Origin: Odontesthes bonariensis
Lineage: Eukaryota; Chordata; Actinopteri; Atheriniformes; Atherinopsidae
Direction of reading: 5' to 3'
DNA: 64,000 nt
Assembly (NCBI RefSeq): GCF_027942865.1
Contig: NC_134516.1
Coordinates: 26,105,822-26,169,821 of the forward strand
The notes under the pieces are model-generated. The model was not told where the DNA came from, ran no database searches, and was given only the letters and a program-made list of their open reading frames with translations. A program made the position numbers and the translations under genes. Positions 41,855-53,044 of this stretch are shown piece by piece (position 1 is the stretch's first letter; every line of letters starts with the position of its first letter).

Positions 41855-41889
41855 GACGAGGCGGCCGAGAGGTTAAGGCGATGGACTGC
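41855..41889 (+). pseudogene. 5' fragment of a tRNA-Ser (GCU)-like gene, cut in the anticodon
   Basis: Reads acceptor GACGAGG, A box region GGCCGAGAGGTTAAGG and then ATGGACTGC, stopping after the first two anticodon bases. There it joins the first macrosatellite unit (ataatttatatatatata). Confidence 0.8.
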
Positions 41890-42585
41890 ATAATTTATAT
41901 ATATATAAATTATGATAGGCTACAAAAAAGTGATCACAGCCAAATATGACAAAAGATTAGGCTAGCCTTTCATTTCTGACAGCTGAACATTGCACATCTA
42001 CTAACCTTAAAACAAAATAAACGAGAGCAACAACCGTCTTTTTTTTTCTTCTTAAAAGATGTTTTATATTATTTTCATATAATTTGCTGATGGCAATTAT
42101 AGAATTTGAGTGCTTGTTTGAAAGCGAGGCTGGGTGTGTCTATGAATATGGACAACAGTGAGTTTTTTTTTAGGTGCTGTACAAGCAAATCATAGCGTCT
42201 CTGTACAATGACAGAGGCCTTTAGGTAACACTTCACAATACTGACTGTGTATTAGAGTGTACATTCCATTCACTTATTTCCTACTTTGCCCGGACTTCCA
42301 GTGTAGCCTAACTCCTGGTCAATTCCCACCTTCTCCAGTCTTACATTATAACTCGCCGCGACACTTACCATGTAATACGCGAAACTACCCCAACTTTTTG
42401 CTCATGGCGGTTGTGTATGTATACATGTCAGCGGACAAGCTTCACCCTTATTCCAGGGATTTATTATGTTTGTCTTACAGCCTTGTATGATTGGGAATAA
42501 GATTATGTTGAGAAATGGACAAAACAAAGTGTCCCTGACATAAAATAACAGAGTTCCACTGATTTTTCTTATTCATGTTGTTCCT

Positions 42586-42757
42586 TCATTTAGCTAATAC
42601 TACTACTGCTTTGATTACCCACTGAAGTCTCTTCCTGTCTGCCTCAGTGAAAGTCCCAGCGGGCTCTCCATACAAGGTCTTCAGCAGTTTGGTATCTAGA
42701 TTGTTCAATCTGGACAATGTGTTGGTCCTCCTCACTGTTGGGCCCATGTCAGGATTG
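42586..42757 (-). other. Exon-like reading frame in macrosatellite unit 1
   Basis: After an acceptor-like TAATCTCCAG the minus strand reads NPDMGPTVRRTNTLSRLNNL, DTKLLKTLYGEPAGTFTEAD, RKRLQWVIKAVVVLAK and stops. The composition looks protein-like and it ends with a natural stop. The upstream continuation on the same strand is open to 43032 but may be intronic. No domain is recognised. Other copies are at 50414-50585, 52434-52572 and 54389-54557. Confidence 0.4.
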
Positions 42758-43244
42758 CTGGAGATTACAGTAAAATACACCCTGACATAGCCTACAGTTA
42801 AGAGTGAACATGTCAGACCCTGTAATGTGACCTTGCATTTTGCTCCTTTGAAACCAAAATGTTGCAGGTGTGCGGACAAAGTGGAGTACCATTTTAATGG
42901 TTTGAATGTGTTAAAACAAAACAACTCATGTCTGTGTGGCTTGTGTTTAACTAATAGAACTAGCACTTGAACCCAAACGCACAACTCAGGAACCAAAGGA
43001 GTACCCAGTAAACAAAATAGTACAAACAACAAAAAACACTTTATTCAAAACACATTCTCAACAGAACTATATAACACGCACACACACTGGTAGCAATTCA
43101 AACATTCCCTTTCATAACTATAACTAACTTAACTAACTAACTAACTAACAGAATAACAACAAAAAGAAACCATTAACAATTATGAACCAAAATGAAAATA
43201 TTTTCAGTTAACTAATCACGTCATCATGTGATTGGCTGTTGCAG

Positions 43245-43830
43245 AATCAAACGTATTCAGGCTGCTCTGATTGGCTGTCGCAGGATCCGAACGTCTTCAG
43301 GCTTCCCTGATTGGCTGTCGCAGGATCAAAGGTCTTCAGGCTGCTCTGATTGGCTGTCGCAGGATCAAAGGTCTTCAGGCTGATCTGATTGGCTGTCGCA
43401 GGATCAAAGGTCTTCAGGCTGCTCTGATTGGCTGTCGCAGGATCAAAGGTCTTCAGGCTGCTCTGATTGGCTGTCGCAGGATCTAAGGTCTTCAGGCTGA
43501 TCTGATTGGCTGTCGCAGGATCAAAGGTCTTCAGGCTGCTCTGATTGGCTGTCGCAGGATCAAACGTCTTCAGGCTGATCTGATTGGCTGTCGCAAAATG
43601 AAAGGTCTTCAGGTTGCTCTGATTGGCTGTCGCAGGATCAAACATCTTCAGGCTGCTCTGATTGGCTGTCGCAGGATCAAAGGTCTTCAGGCTGATCTGA
43701 TTGGCTGTCGCAGGATCAAAGGTCTTCATACTACTCTGATTGGCTGTCGCAGGATCAAAGGTCTTCAGGCTGATCTGATTGGCTGTCGCAGGATCAAAGG
43801 TCTTCAGGCTACTCTGATTGGCTGTCGGGT
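43245..43830 (+). repeat. 39-bp minisatellite, unit 1 (about 15 repeats)
   Basis: Consensus is 'ggctgctctgattggctgtc' followed by 'gcaggatcaaaggtcttca'. The repeat is 13 codons long, so both strands stay open (SLKTFDPATANQS on the minus strand); the long frames here are a consequence of that. Confidence 0.97.
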
Positions 43831-44335
43831 CCGGGTACCAAAGTATAATCCGTTTTTCTGTCAAAACGAAAAAATGAAAAAACGGAAATAGGTGTCCTTT
43901 TTCCATTTTTCGTTTTAAACCAAAAACGGATTTTTCTGTCTTCCTAAAAAAACGAAAAACCAAAATCAAATAACGGACAAAATTTGGTTTTTGGAAATTA
44001 CTTTTTTCATTTTTCGTTTCTTACATTCGAACATGACGGCCGGCAGACCGGAAGCGGAAGTAACGCCAAAATAAAAGTAGCATGCTAATTTAATATCAAA
44101 CATATTTTCCGCTTTTTATACACCCATTGTAGGTAGTAGACTGCATTTATTTTAGTTAAGTGAAACTACAACAGCTGGTTGTTTGGGAGAACGTCATAGG
44201 CTATATAAATTATTATAGGCTACAAAAAAGTGATCACAGCCAAATATGACAAAAGATTAGGCTAGCCTTTCATTTCTGACAGCTGAACATTGCACATCTA
44301 CTAACCTTATAACAAAATAAACGAGAGCAACAAAT

Positions 44336-44750
44336 TTGTCCTCTAATTTTTCCAGTCTGGGACATTGGACAAAGAGGTGGTAGACTGTCTCTGACCGAGG
44401 GCAGAACGGACAGGAGACATCCAATGGAGGATCGTACATGGGGCCATAGCTACAAACAGGTATCTGGTGCACCTCGATCCTGGCACAGGGGATGGCTGTC
44501 TGTTCTGCCCTCGGTCAGAGACAGTCTACCACCTCTTTGTCCAATGTCCCAGACTGGAGGCGCTGTTCAGACAGCTGCAGAGGTGGTTTCAGGGGTTAAG
44601 TGAGGGTTTCTCCTCCAGCCTGTTCATCTTTGGGCCACATTATTGTGCAAGGAGGAAGGCTGTACTTCAGTTGATTAAAGGGATAATCCGGAGTAAAATG
44701 CACTTTAGATCCATTTACGGGATGTTGGGAGTACATATGTTGAGTTGACA
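44336..44750. mobile_element. Tx1-like LINE C-terminal fragment in fold-back arrangement
   Basis: The plus frame at 44467-44748 carries the LINE C-terminal Cys/His motif (CLFCPRSETVYHLFVQCPRL). Immediately to the left, 44355-44413 is the reverse complement of 44498-44560 (same motif on the minus strand). The result is an inverted repeat with about 60-bp arms. After 'AVLQL' the LINE frame stops matching its family and runs into a separate tract starting 'ttaaagggataatccggagt'. Confidence 0.8.
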
Positions 44751-45130
44751 TCAAAATCATGTCATTCGGATGTGTTCTGAGAATTTCGATTTGACCGTTT
44801 TAAGCCAAAAGTCGTTAGCCTGGAAGTGAGAGAGGCATATCATGTCACCGCTACAAAACGCTATTTTTATACCTCTTCTACAGCTCCAAACAACATAACA
44901 CTTACGTGGTAGTGAGTAGAGGGTCCCTAAAGCCAAACCGAAGTGTCCCGAGGTCTTCATGTGGTCGGATATAGAGTCCAGAATGAATTTAATCAAGCCA
45001 GTACCTTTCCGGAAATGTTGCTGCTGCAGCTGCTGCTGAAGACCGTGGTGAAGTTGGTTTGATATTGGATATTGGACATATATTCAAAATAAGGAAATAA
45101 GGTGTCTTTTTTTTCAAACCTGCTTTTAAA
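44751..45130 (+). repeat. Tract shared with 48150-49091
   Basis: From 'ttaaagggataatccggagt' (about 44677) to 'ctccaaacaacataaca' (44902) it matches about 48135-48304 plus 49034-49091. It continues with CTG-rich DNA (gctgctgcagctgctgctg) near 45022. Function unknown; possibly the end of a TTAA-target element. Confidence 0.6.
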
Positions 45131-45210
45131 CATGTATAGCACTTTGTGCTACATGTTAATGTATGAAAAGTGCTTTATAAATAAAGTTTGATTTGATTTT
45201 TACCAGAGGC
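45131..45210 (+). repeat. Dispersed retroposon-type tail
   Basis: Contains 'gtgctttataaataaagttt' followed by 'gatttgattt', a common terminal tract of fish retroposons. Confidence 0.6.
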
Positions 45211-45460
45211 CCTACGGGTGGGGCGAGAAGCCTGTCTGCGTCTGCGTCTTCTAGAATAGAAAAATACTTTATCCATCCCCCAATGGGGGAAATTTAAATG
45301 AGTCAAGTAGCTCAAAAAGAAATGAATAATATTTACAATGATTGTATATCAAAATATTATATATAATACTAGATTCTCCGAAATGTTGGGTATGCATCAT
45401 GAGGTTACTACTCATATTCAAACTACCCAAGATGCAACGTAACGTCGCTGATCGGCCTCA

Positions 45461-45872
45461 CTTAGCATGTAGCAGTAGCATCAACAGATCCCTGATCAGG
45501 GTTTTGTGAGTCCGGGACTACAGAGCTGTAGCTTCAGCTTCAGACATTCAGGCAGGTTTACTCTGCAAAGATTCCCTTTCTTTCCTTCAGCTGCTTTGAT
45601 GTTTTAAATCATCAGGCTTTTTCTCTTAACGATTCCCTGTTATATTTTTGTGGGATAGCAGCACACCCACTATGCGCTTGGTCATCACAAAGAGTGACGC
45701 CACACTTGTGCTGACAGAGGAAGTGTGCTTATGGAAGATGAGCCAGATGCAGACAGATGTTTTCTACCTGTGGACACGTAATCAGAACCAGAATTTATTG
45801 CCAAGTGGGTTTGCACTTACAAGGAATCTGACTTGGTGTCGTTGGTGCAGACGATATAGATATATATACAGA

Positions 45873-45958
<86 letters not shown>

Positions 45959-46064
45959 CTAGATCTATATAAAAGGTTGGACCTCCCAAAACCTGCTCTC
46001 CAGTCATCGACCCACACAAACCCCTGATCAAGGATCTGTTGATGCTACTGCTACATGCTAAGTC
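45461..46064. repeat. Inverted repeat (about 50-bp arms) around a TATC microsatellite
   Basis: The left arm (45461-45512: ACTTAGCATGTAGCAGTAGC, ATCAACAGATCC, TGATCAGGG) is matched in reverse complement by 46017-46064. The (tatc)n tract lies at about 45876-45960. The enclosed frame 45648-45962 is extended through the microsatellite and is not a gene. Confidence 0.85.
45876..45960 (+). repeat. TATC microsatellite
   Basis: About 21 units of tatc with a single interruption (atttatc). Confidence 0.97.
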
Positions 46065-46229
46065 ATGGACAGAAACTGCTACATTTTTCAGTAAAACTGA
46101 CCAACATGAATAACGGATTCATTCTCTGGAAAATCAATAACGGAGTGAAATAATGTTTTCAGTTCCACAATTGTGTGATGACAACAGCACAGAAATGTTA
46201 TGACATCACAAAAGCAATATTCACAAGAT

Positions 46230-46535
46230 GGAATGTCATAGATGACATCACAGCGATGTCATCAGTGACATCACCGTGATGTTATCATAGATGACATCAC
46301 CGTGATGTTATCATAGATGACATCACCGTGATGTTATCATAGATGACATCACCGTGATGTTATCATAGATGACATCACCGTGATGTTATCATAGATGACA
46401 TCACCGTGATGTTATCATAGATGACATCACCGTGATGTTATCATAGATGACATCACAGCGATGTCATCAGTGACATCACCGTGATGTTATCATAGATGAC
46501 ATCACCGCGATGTTATCATAGATGACATCACAAAA
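46230..46535 (+). repeat. 26-bp palindromic minisatellite
   Basis: About eleven units of 'atgacatcaccgtgatgtta' plus 'tcatag', some reading 'atgacatcacagcgatgtca'. Each unit is an imperfect palindrome centred on TCACCGTGA. Related single blocks occur at 15317-15375 and 33130-33190 (tgatgtcatcactgt...). Confidence 0.95.
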
Positions 46536-46574
46536 TGATATCTCCAGAGTTTATAAATAGAACCCCCTCCTCAA

Positions 46575-46812
46575 GATGTATACTAGCTTGCCTGCTTGCT
46601 TGCCCGCTTGTTCGCCCGCTTAGTTGTAGCTTGCTCGCACGCTTGAGCTTGCCCGCTTGCTCGCCCGCTTGCTCGCCCGCTTGCTCGCCCGCATGGTCGC
46701 CCGCTTGAGCTCGCCCGCTTGGTTGCCCGCTTGCTCGCCCGCTTGTTCGCCTGCTTGAGCTCGCACGCTTTGCCGCTTGTTCGCCCGCTTGCTCGCTCGC
46801 TCGCTCACTACT
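46575..46812 (+). repeat. GCTTGCTCGCCC-type minisatellite
   Basis: About 235 bp of 4-bp-based repeats (cttg, ctcg, cccg) in 12-bp groupings. The minus-strand frame (SKRASKRASKRAS) is a by-product. Confidence 0.93.
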
Positions 46813-46879
46813 TGTTAGTAATTTGTCCTAACAAGTAGACGTTACGTGATCGAGATTCATGCTGCACAATCTTTCCAAC

Positions 46880-47390
46880 AGTCATGGTATCTCTTTTGTT
46901 AGTAACAGTTAGTAAGATGGCGCCAGTGTGTGAGGCGCTCTGTCAGCCGTTCCGACTTTTGTGTGTTTTTATACTGTTTGTACTATGTGTTGCACATCAT
47001 GTTGACTGCCTGACGGTGTATAGTCGCCAAACGTTGCTTGAACTGAGAATTTCCGCCAAAGATTGGCGCAATTCAGATCGCGATGGCCATCAAAATCTGC
47101 CTCCTTTCCATTCCATTAAAAAGCAGGCAGCATAAAGTTAAACCAGAGCCCTGGTTGAATGAAACAACTCGCAATGCGAGACAGGTGTGTCGCAGAGCTG
47201 AGCGCAAGTGGAATAAGGATAAACTGGAAGTGTCTCTGCCAATATTGGGTGACTGTTGGCGTCGATATCAGTCCTCTGTGAAAGAGGCCAAAAGAAAATA
47301 TTTCTCTGATCTTATTGCTTCAAATTCCCACAAACCTCTTGTGTTTTTTAAAGTTTTAAATTCCGAGTTTTCTGAGTGTTTTATTTGACA
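46880..47390 (+). mobile_element. LINE fragment with internal deletion
   Basis: An initial part (LLCVFILFVLCVAHHVDCLT, then TVYSRQTLLELR) resembles the beginning of a fish LINE ORF2. It is joined to a mid-protein linker (KVKPEPWLNETTRNARQVCR, then YQSSVKEAKRKYFSDLIASN). The endonuclease domain that should lie between is missing. Ends at FFKVLNS before the reverse transcriptase. Confidence 0.7.
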
Positions 47391-47744
47391 TTTTGTACTG
47401 GATGGTGGTTGATACTACTCCGCCACCGCTAAGAAAATAGTGCGAGCGTGAACGACCTCCCAAATAAAACACGACAGAAGCAACTTTTCGCAACGAAATT
47501 TGATTTGGATTACCAGTGCACACCAGTAACCACTCCGGTGAGTTGATTATTTTGAAAACGGACGTTTATGGCAAACAGTCAAGACAGCCCCTCAGGCATC
47601 GCCAACATTACAGGCACGACTACAGGAGAAGACAAACTCAGAAATGGACATGAAGAAACCATTGAAGGACCGAAAGGATCCTTCTGCTGAAGGACTGGCA
47701 GATACTTCTGACCAAAAGGATCCTTTTCTCTCTATCTCCTCAGC
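47391..47744. other. Unassigned piece between two LINE fragments
   Basis: A small frame begins at 47568 (MANSQDSPSGIANITGTTTG) and ends after about 40 codons. No resemblance recognised. Confidence 0.35.
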
Positions 47745-48135
47745 ATTAAAGTTGGGAACCTGCGCACCCTGCTAGGTTTAAAGGCATCAAAGTGGACGGA
47801 GTTTTTTGGCATGGGACCTTCCCCTGAAGGCTGTTGGCGGTCCCTGTACAAACCTCCTGTCGACAAACGGACAGGAGACATCCAGTGGAGGATCGTACAT
47901 GGGGCCATAGCTACAAACAGGTATCTGGTGCACCTCGATCCTGGCACAGGGGATGGCTGTCCGTTCTGCCCTCGGTCAGAGACAGTCTACCACCTCTTTG
48001 TCCAATGTCCCAGACTGGAGGCGCTGTTCAGACAGCTGGAGAGGTGGTTTCAGGGGTTAAGTGAGGGTTTCTCCTCTAGCCTGTTCATCTTTGGGCCACA
48101 TTATTGTGCAAGGAGGAAGGCTGTACTTCAGTTGA
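47745..48135 (+). mobile_element. Tx1-like LINE, C-terminal part
   Basis: Reads VGNLRTLLGLKASKWTEFFG, then WRSLYKPPVDKRTGDIQWRI, VHGAIATNRYLVHLDP and the terminal zinc-knuckle-like block CPFCPRSETVYHLFVQCP. Truncated at 'AVLQL', where the 'ttaaagggataatccggagt' tract begins. Same source as 44414-44750. Confidence 0.85.
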
Positions 48136-48304
48136 TTAAAGGGATAATCCGGAGTAAAATGCACTTTAGATCCATTTACGGGATGTTGGGAGTACATATG
48201 TTGAGTTGACATCAAAATCATGTAATTTGGATGTGTTCTGAGAATTTCGATTTGACCGTTTTTAGCCAAAAGTCGTTAGCCTGGAAGTGAGAGAGGCATA
48301 TCAT

Positions 48305-49033
48305 AGCCGCTTTCGGACTGTAGGAACCTTTGGCAGTTCTAATAACCTTTTAATCCGCGGGGCCGTTTTCTCCCGTGTTCGGACATACAGGAACTCGGGG
48401 CTTTCTCCCTTAGTTCCTATAACTATTTAGCTCCTTCTCCGAGGTCGGGTCTTTTCATAGTTCTATAGAACTAATCTAAGGGAGGTGTTTGGTGGTTGGT
48501 AGCTACGCCCCATGTAATTCTATCACGATTGAAATGTCTCCTCATATGACACAGACAGAACCGGCAGGTGTTTAATAAGTTAACTTACACTGATCTCATT
48601 TGTCTGCAGCGCTCTGCTCTCCTTTCTTCCTTCATGAAATAAAAAAGTATCTCCTGAGTCCTGACTCTCTCTGTGAGCTCTTCCAGCCTCGATATTAGAC
48701 GCCTGATGTGATTGTCCATGATTAATATCACCATCATGCAGACCATGAACACGGTGGCCTCCCCGCTCTCCATATTAGCTTCTTGGTGGTGTTTTTTCTA
48801 CTCTCCTTACTTTTACCGTTTTGTTTTGTGTTTGAATGTAGCGCTAACGGCTAACGGCTAACACGTCACTGAAGCAGACGGCTGCGTGCGGCGCATCAGT
48901 CCCTATCAGGTCCCGACTCATGTGCGAATGCAGACTGAAACAGTTCCGCTGGGGAAGGATAGTTATCAGAACGAAATTCGAGAAGGGTAGTTCTGATAAC
49001 TACTTTCTTAGAACTGCATGTCCGAAAGCGGCT
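48305..49033. mobile_element. TIR element with 3-bp CAT duplication (729 bp)
   Basis: Both ends read AGCCGCTTTCGGAC (inverted). CAT flanks both sides (48302-48304, 49034-49036), and the related tract at about 44838 has the uninterrupted site 'gcatatcatgtcaccgc'. A minus-strand frame (48773-48585, MESGEATVFMVCMMVILIMD, then HIRRLISRLEELTERV) may be a remnant of a Harbinger-type protein. A 3-bp duplication agrees with that superfamily. Confidence 0.88.
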
Positions 49034-49091
49034 CATGTCACCGCTACAAAACGCTATTTTTATACCTCTTCTACAGCTCCAAACAACATAA

Positions 49092-49347
49092 CAGGCTGCT
49101 CTGATTGGCTGTCGCAGGATCAAACATCTTCAGGCTGCTCTGATTGGCTGTCGCAGGATTAAAGGTCTTCAGGCTGCTCTGATTGGCTGTCGCAGGATCA
49201 AAGGTCTTCAGGCTGATCTGATTGGCTGTCGCAGGATCAAAGGTCTTCAGGCTGATCTGATTGGCTGTCGCAGGATCAAAGGTCTTCAGGCTACTCTGAT
49301 TGGCTGTCGCAGGATCAATGTTCTTCAGGCTGCTCTGATTGGCTGTC
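49092..49347 (+). repeat. 39-bp minisatellite, unit 2 remainder (about 6-7 repeats)
   Basis: Same consensus as at 43245. It starts directly at the end of the foreign block, so part of it was lost with the insertion. Confidence 0.95.
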
Positions 49348-50413
49348 GGGTCCGGGTATCAAAGTATAATCCGTTTTTCTGTCAAAACGAAAAAATGAAA
49401 AAACCGAAATAGCTGTCCTTTTTCCTTTTTTCGTTTTAAACCAAAAACGGATTTTTCTGTCTTCCTAAAAAAACGAAAAACCAAAACCAAATAACGGACA
49501 AAATTTGTTTTTTGGAAATTACTTTTTTCATTTTTCGTTTCTTACATTCGAACATGACGGCGGGCAGACCGGAAGCGGAAGTAACGCCAAAATAAAAGTA
49601 GCGCGCTAATTTAATATCAAACATATTTTCCGCTTTTTATACACCCATTGTAGGTAGTAGACTGCATTTATTTTAGTTAAGTGGAACTACAACAGCTGGT
49701 TGTTTGGGAGAACATAATAGGCTATATAAATTATGATAGGCTACAAAAAAGTGATCACAGCCAAATATGACAAAAGATTAGGCTAGCCTTTCATTTCTGA
49801 CAGCTGAACATTGCACATCTACTAACCTTAAAGCTAAATAAACGAGAGCAACAACCGTCTTTTTTTTCTTCTTAAAAGATGTTTTATGTTATTTTCATAT
49901 AATTTGCTGATGGCAATTATAGAATGTGAGTGCTTGTGTTATATTGAAAGCGAGGCTGGGTGTGTCTATGAATATAGACAACAGTGAGGTTTTTTTTTTA
50001 GGTGCTGTACAAGCAAATCATAGCGTCTCTGTACAATGACAGAGGACTTTAGGTAACACTTCACAATACTGACTGTGTATTAGAGTTTACATTCCGTTCA
50101 CTTATTTCCTACTTTAACCGGACTTCCAGTGTAGCCTAACTCCTGGCCAATTCCCACCTTCTCCAGTCTTACATTATAACTCGCCGCGACACTTACCATG
50201 TAATACGCGAAACTACCCCAACTTTTTGCTCATGGCGGTTGTGTATGTATACATGTCAGCGGACAAGCTTCACCCTTATTCCAGGCATTTATTATGTTTG
50301 TCTTACAGCCTTGTATGATTGGGAATAAGAATATGCTGAGAAATGGACAAAACAAAGTGTCCCTGACATAAAATAACAGAGTTCCACTGATTTTTCTTAT
50401 TCATGTTGTTCCT

Positions 50414-50585
50414 TCATTTAGCTAATACTACTACTGCTTTGATTACCCACTGAAGCCTCTTCCTGTCTGCCTCAGTGCAGGTCCCAGCGGGCTCTCAATA
50501 CAAGGTCTTCAGCAGTTTGGTGTCTAGATTGTTCAATCTGGACAATGTGGTGGTCCTCCTCACTGTTGGGCCCATGTCAGGATTG
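50414..50585 (-). other. Exon-like frame, unit 3 copy (premature stop)
   Basis: Same sequence as 42586-42757, but a stop follows KTLY (tatacaagg side reads ctcaatacaagg). The rest of the frame and the natural stop codon are still recognisable. Confidence 0.4.
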
Positions 50586-51059
50586 CTGGAGATTACAGTA
50601 AAATACACCCTGACATAGCCTACAGTTAAGAGTGAACATGTCAGACCCTGTAATGTGACCTTGCATTTTGCTCCTTTGAAACCAAAATGTTGCAGGTGTG
50701 CGGACAGAGTGGAGTACCATTTTAATGGTTTGAATGTGTTAAAACAAAACAACTCATGTCTGTGTGGCATGCGTTTAACTAATAGAACTAGCACTTGAAC
50801 CCAAACGCACAACTCAGGAACCAAAGGAGTACCCAGTAAACAAAATAGTACAAACAACAAAAAACACTTTATACAAAACACATTCTCAACAGAACTATAT
50901 AACACGCACACACACTGGTAGCAATTCAAACATTCCCTTTCATAACTATAATTAACTTAACTAACCAACTAACAGAATAACCACAAAAAGAAACCATTAA
51001 CAATTATGAACCAAAAAAGAAAATATTTTCAGTTAACTAATCACGTCATCGTGTGATTG

Positions 51060-51340
51060 GCTGTTGCAGAACAAAACATCTTCAGGCTGCTCTGATTGGC
51101 TGTCGCAGGATCAAACATCTTCAGGCTGCTCTGATTGGCTGTCGCAGGATCAAAGGTCTTCAGGCTGCTCTGATTGGCTGTCGCAGGATCAAAGGTCTTC
51201 AGGCTGCTCTGATTGGCTGTCGCAGGATCTAACGTCTTCAGGCTGCTCTGATTGGCTGTCGCAGGATCAAAGGTCTTCAGGCTGCCCTTATTGGCTGTCG
51301 CGGGATCAAAGGTCTTCAGGCTACTCTGATTGGCTGTCGG
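51060..51340 (+). repeat. 39-bp minisatellite, unit 3 (about 7 repeats)
   Basis: Nearly identical to the tract in unit 4 (53045-53330), including the variant repeat with 'gcccttattggctgtcgcgg'. Confidence 0.96.
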
Positions 51341-52433
51341 GTCCGGGTATCAAAGTATAATCCGTTTTTCTGTCAAAACGAAAAAATGAAAAAATGGAAA
51401 TAGCTGTCCTTTTTCCATTTTTCGTTTTAAACCAAAAACGGATTTTTCTGTCTTCCTAAAAAAACGAAAAACCCAAATCAAATAACGGACAAAATCTGTT
51501 TTTTGGAAATTACTTTTTTCATTTTTCGTTTCTTACATTCGAACATGACGGCGGGCAGACCGGAAGCGGAAGTAACGCCAAAATAAAAGTAGCGTGCTAA
51601 TTTAATATCAAACATATTTTCCGCTTTTTATACACCCATTGTAGGTAGTAGATTGCATTTATTTTAGTTAAGTGAAACTACAACAGCTGGTTGTTTGGGA
51701 GAACGTCATAGGCTATATAAATTATGATAGGCTACAAAAAAGTGATCACAGCCAAATATGACAAAAGATTAGGCTAGCCTTTCATTTCTGACAGCTGAAC
51801 ATTGCACATCTACTAACCTTATAACAAAATAAACGAGAGCAACAACCGTCTTTTTTTTTCTTCTTAAAAGATGTTTTATATTATTTTCATATAAATTGCT
51901 GATGGCAATTATAGAATGTGAGTGCCTGTGTTATATTGAAAGCGAGGCTGGGTGTGTCTATGAATATAGACAACAGTGAGGTTTTTTTTTTAGGTGCTGT
52001 ACAAGCAAATCATAGCGTCTCTGTACAATGACAGAGGACTTTAGGTAACACTTCACAATACTGACTGTGTATTAGAGTGTACATTCCGTTCACTTATTTC
52101 CTACTTTGCCCAAACTTCCAGTGTAGCCTAACTCCTGGCCAATTCCCACCTTCACCAGTCTTACAGCATAACTCGCCGCGACACTTACCATGTAATACGC
52201 GAAACTACCCCAACTTTTGCTCTTTGCTCATGGCGGTTGTGGATGTATACATGTCAGCGGACAAGCTTCACCCTTATTCCAGGCATTTATTATGTTTGTC
52301 TTACAGCCTTGTATGATTCGGAATACGAATATGAAAAAACAAAGTGTCCCTGACATAAAATAACAGAGTTCCACTGATTTTTCTTATTCATGTTGTTCCT
52401 TCGTTTAGCTAATACTACTACTGCTTTGATTAC

Positions 52434-52572
52434 CCACTGAAGCCTCTTCCTGTCTGCCTCAGTGCAGGTCCCAGCGGGCTCTCAATACAAGGTCTTCAGC
52501 AGTTTGGTGTCTAGATTGTTCAATCTGGACAATGTGGTGGTCCTCCTCACTGTTGGGCCCATGTCAGGATTT
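52434..52572 (-). other. Exon-like frame, unit 4 copy (premature stop)
   Basis: Shares the premature stop after KTLY with unit 3. The acceptor-like AG is preserved but the first base of the exon differs (AAATCC). Confidence 0.4.
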
Positions 52573-53044
52573 CTGGAGATTACAGTAAAATACACCCTGA
52601 CATAGCCTACAGTTAAGAGTGAACATGTCAGACCCTGTAATGTGACCTTGCATTTTGCTCCTTTGAGGCCAAAATGTTGCAGGTGTGCGGACAAAGTGGA
52701 GTACCATTTTAATGGTTTGAATGTGTTAAAACAAAACAACTCATGTCTGTGTGGCATGTGTTTAACTAATAGAACTAGCACTTGAACCCAAACGCACAAC
52801 TAAGGAACCAAAGGAGTACCCAGTAAAAAAAATAGTACAAACAACAAAAAACACTTTATTCAAAACACATTCTGAAAAGAACTATATAACACGCACACAC
52901 ACTGGTAACAATTCAAACATTCCCTTTCATAACCATAATTAACTTAACTAACTAACTAACAGAATAACCACAAAAAGAAACTATTAACAATTATGAACCA
53001 AACAAGAAAATATTTTCAGTTAACTAATCACGTCATCGTGTGAT

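Noticed and set aside
43247-43969. Minus-strand frame of 240 codons with 13-residue repeats
   Set aside because: A 39-bp repeat leaves frames open on both strands automatically; the plus strand is equally open, and there is no start context or other support.
45648-45962. Plus-strand frame running through the TATC microsatellite
   Set aside because: About a third of it is the translation of the microsatellite (SIYLSIYL); not a gene.
46620-46808. Ala/Ser/Lys/Arg-rich frame
   Set aside because: Translation of a simple repeat.
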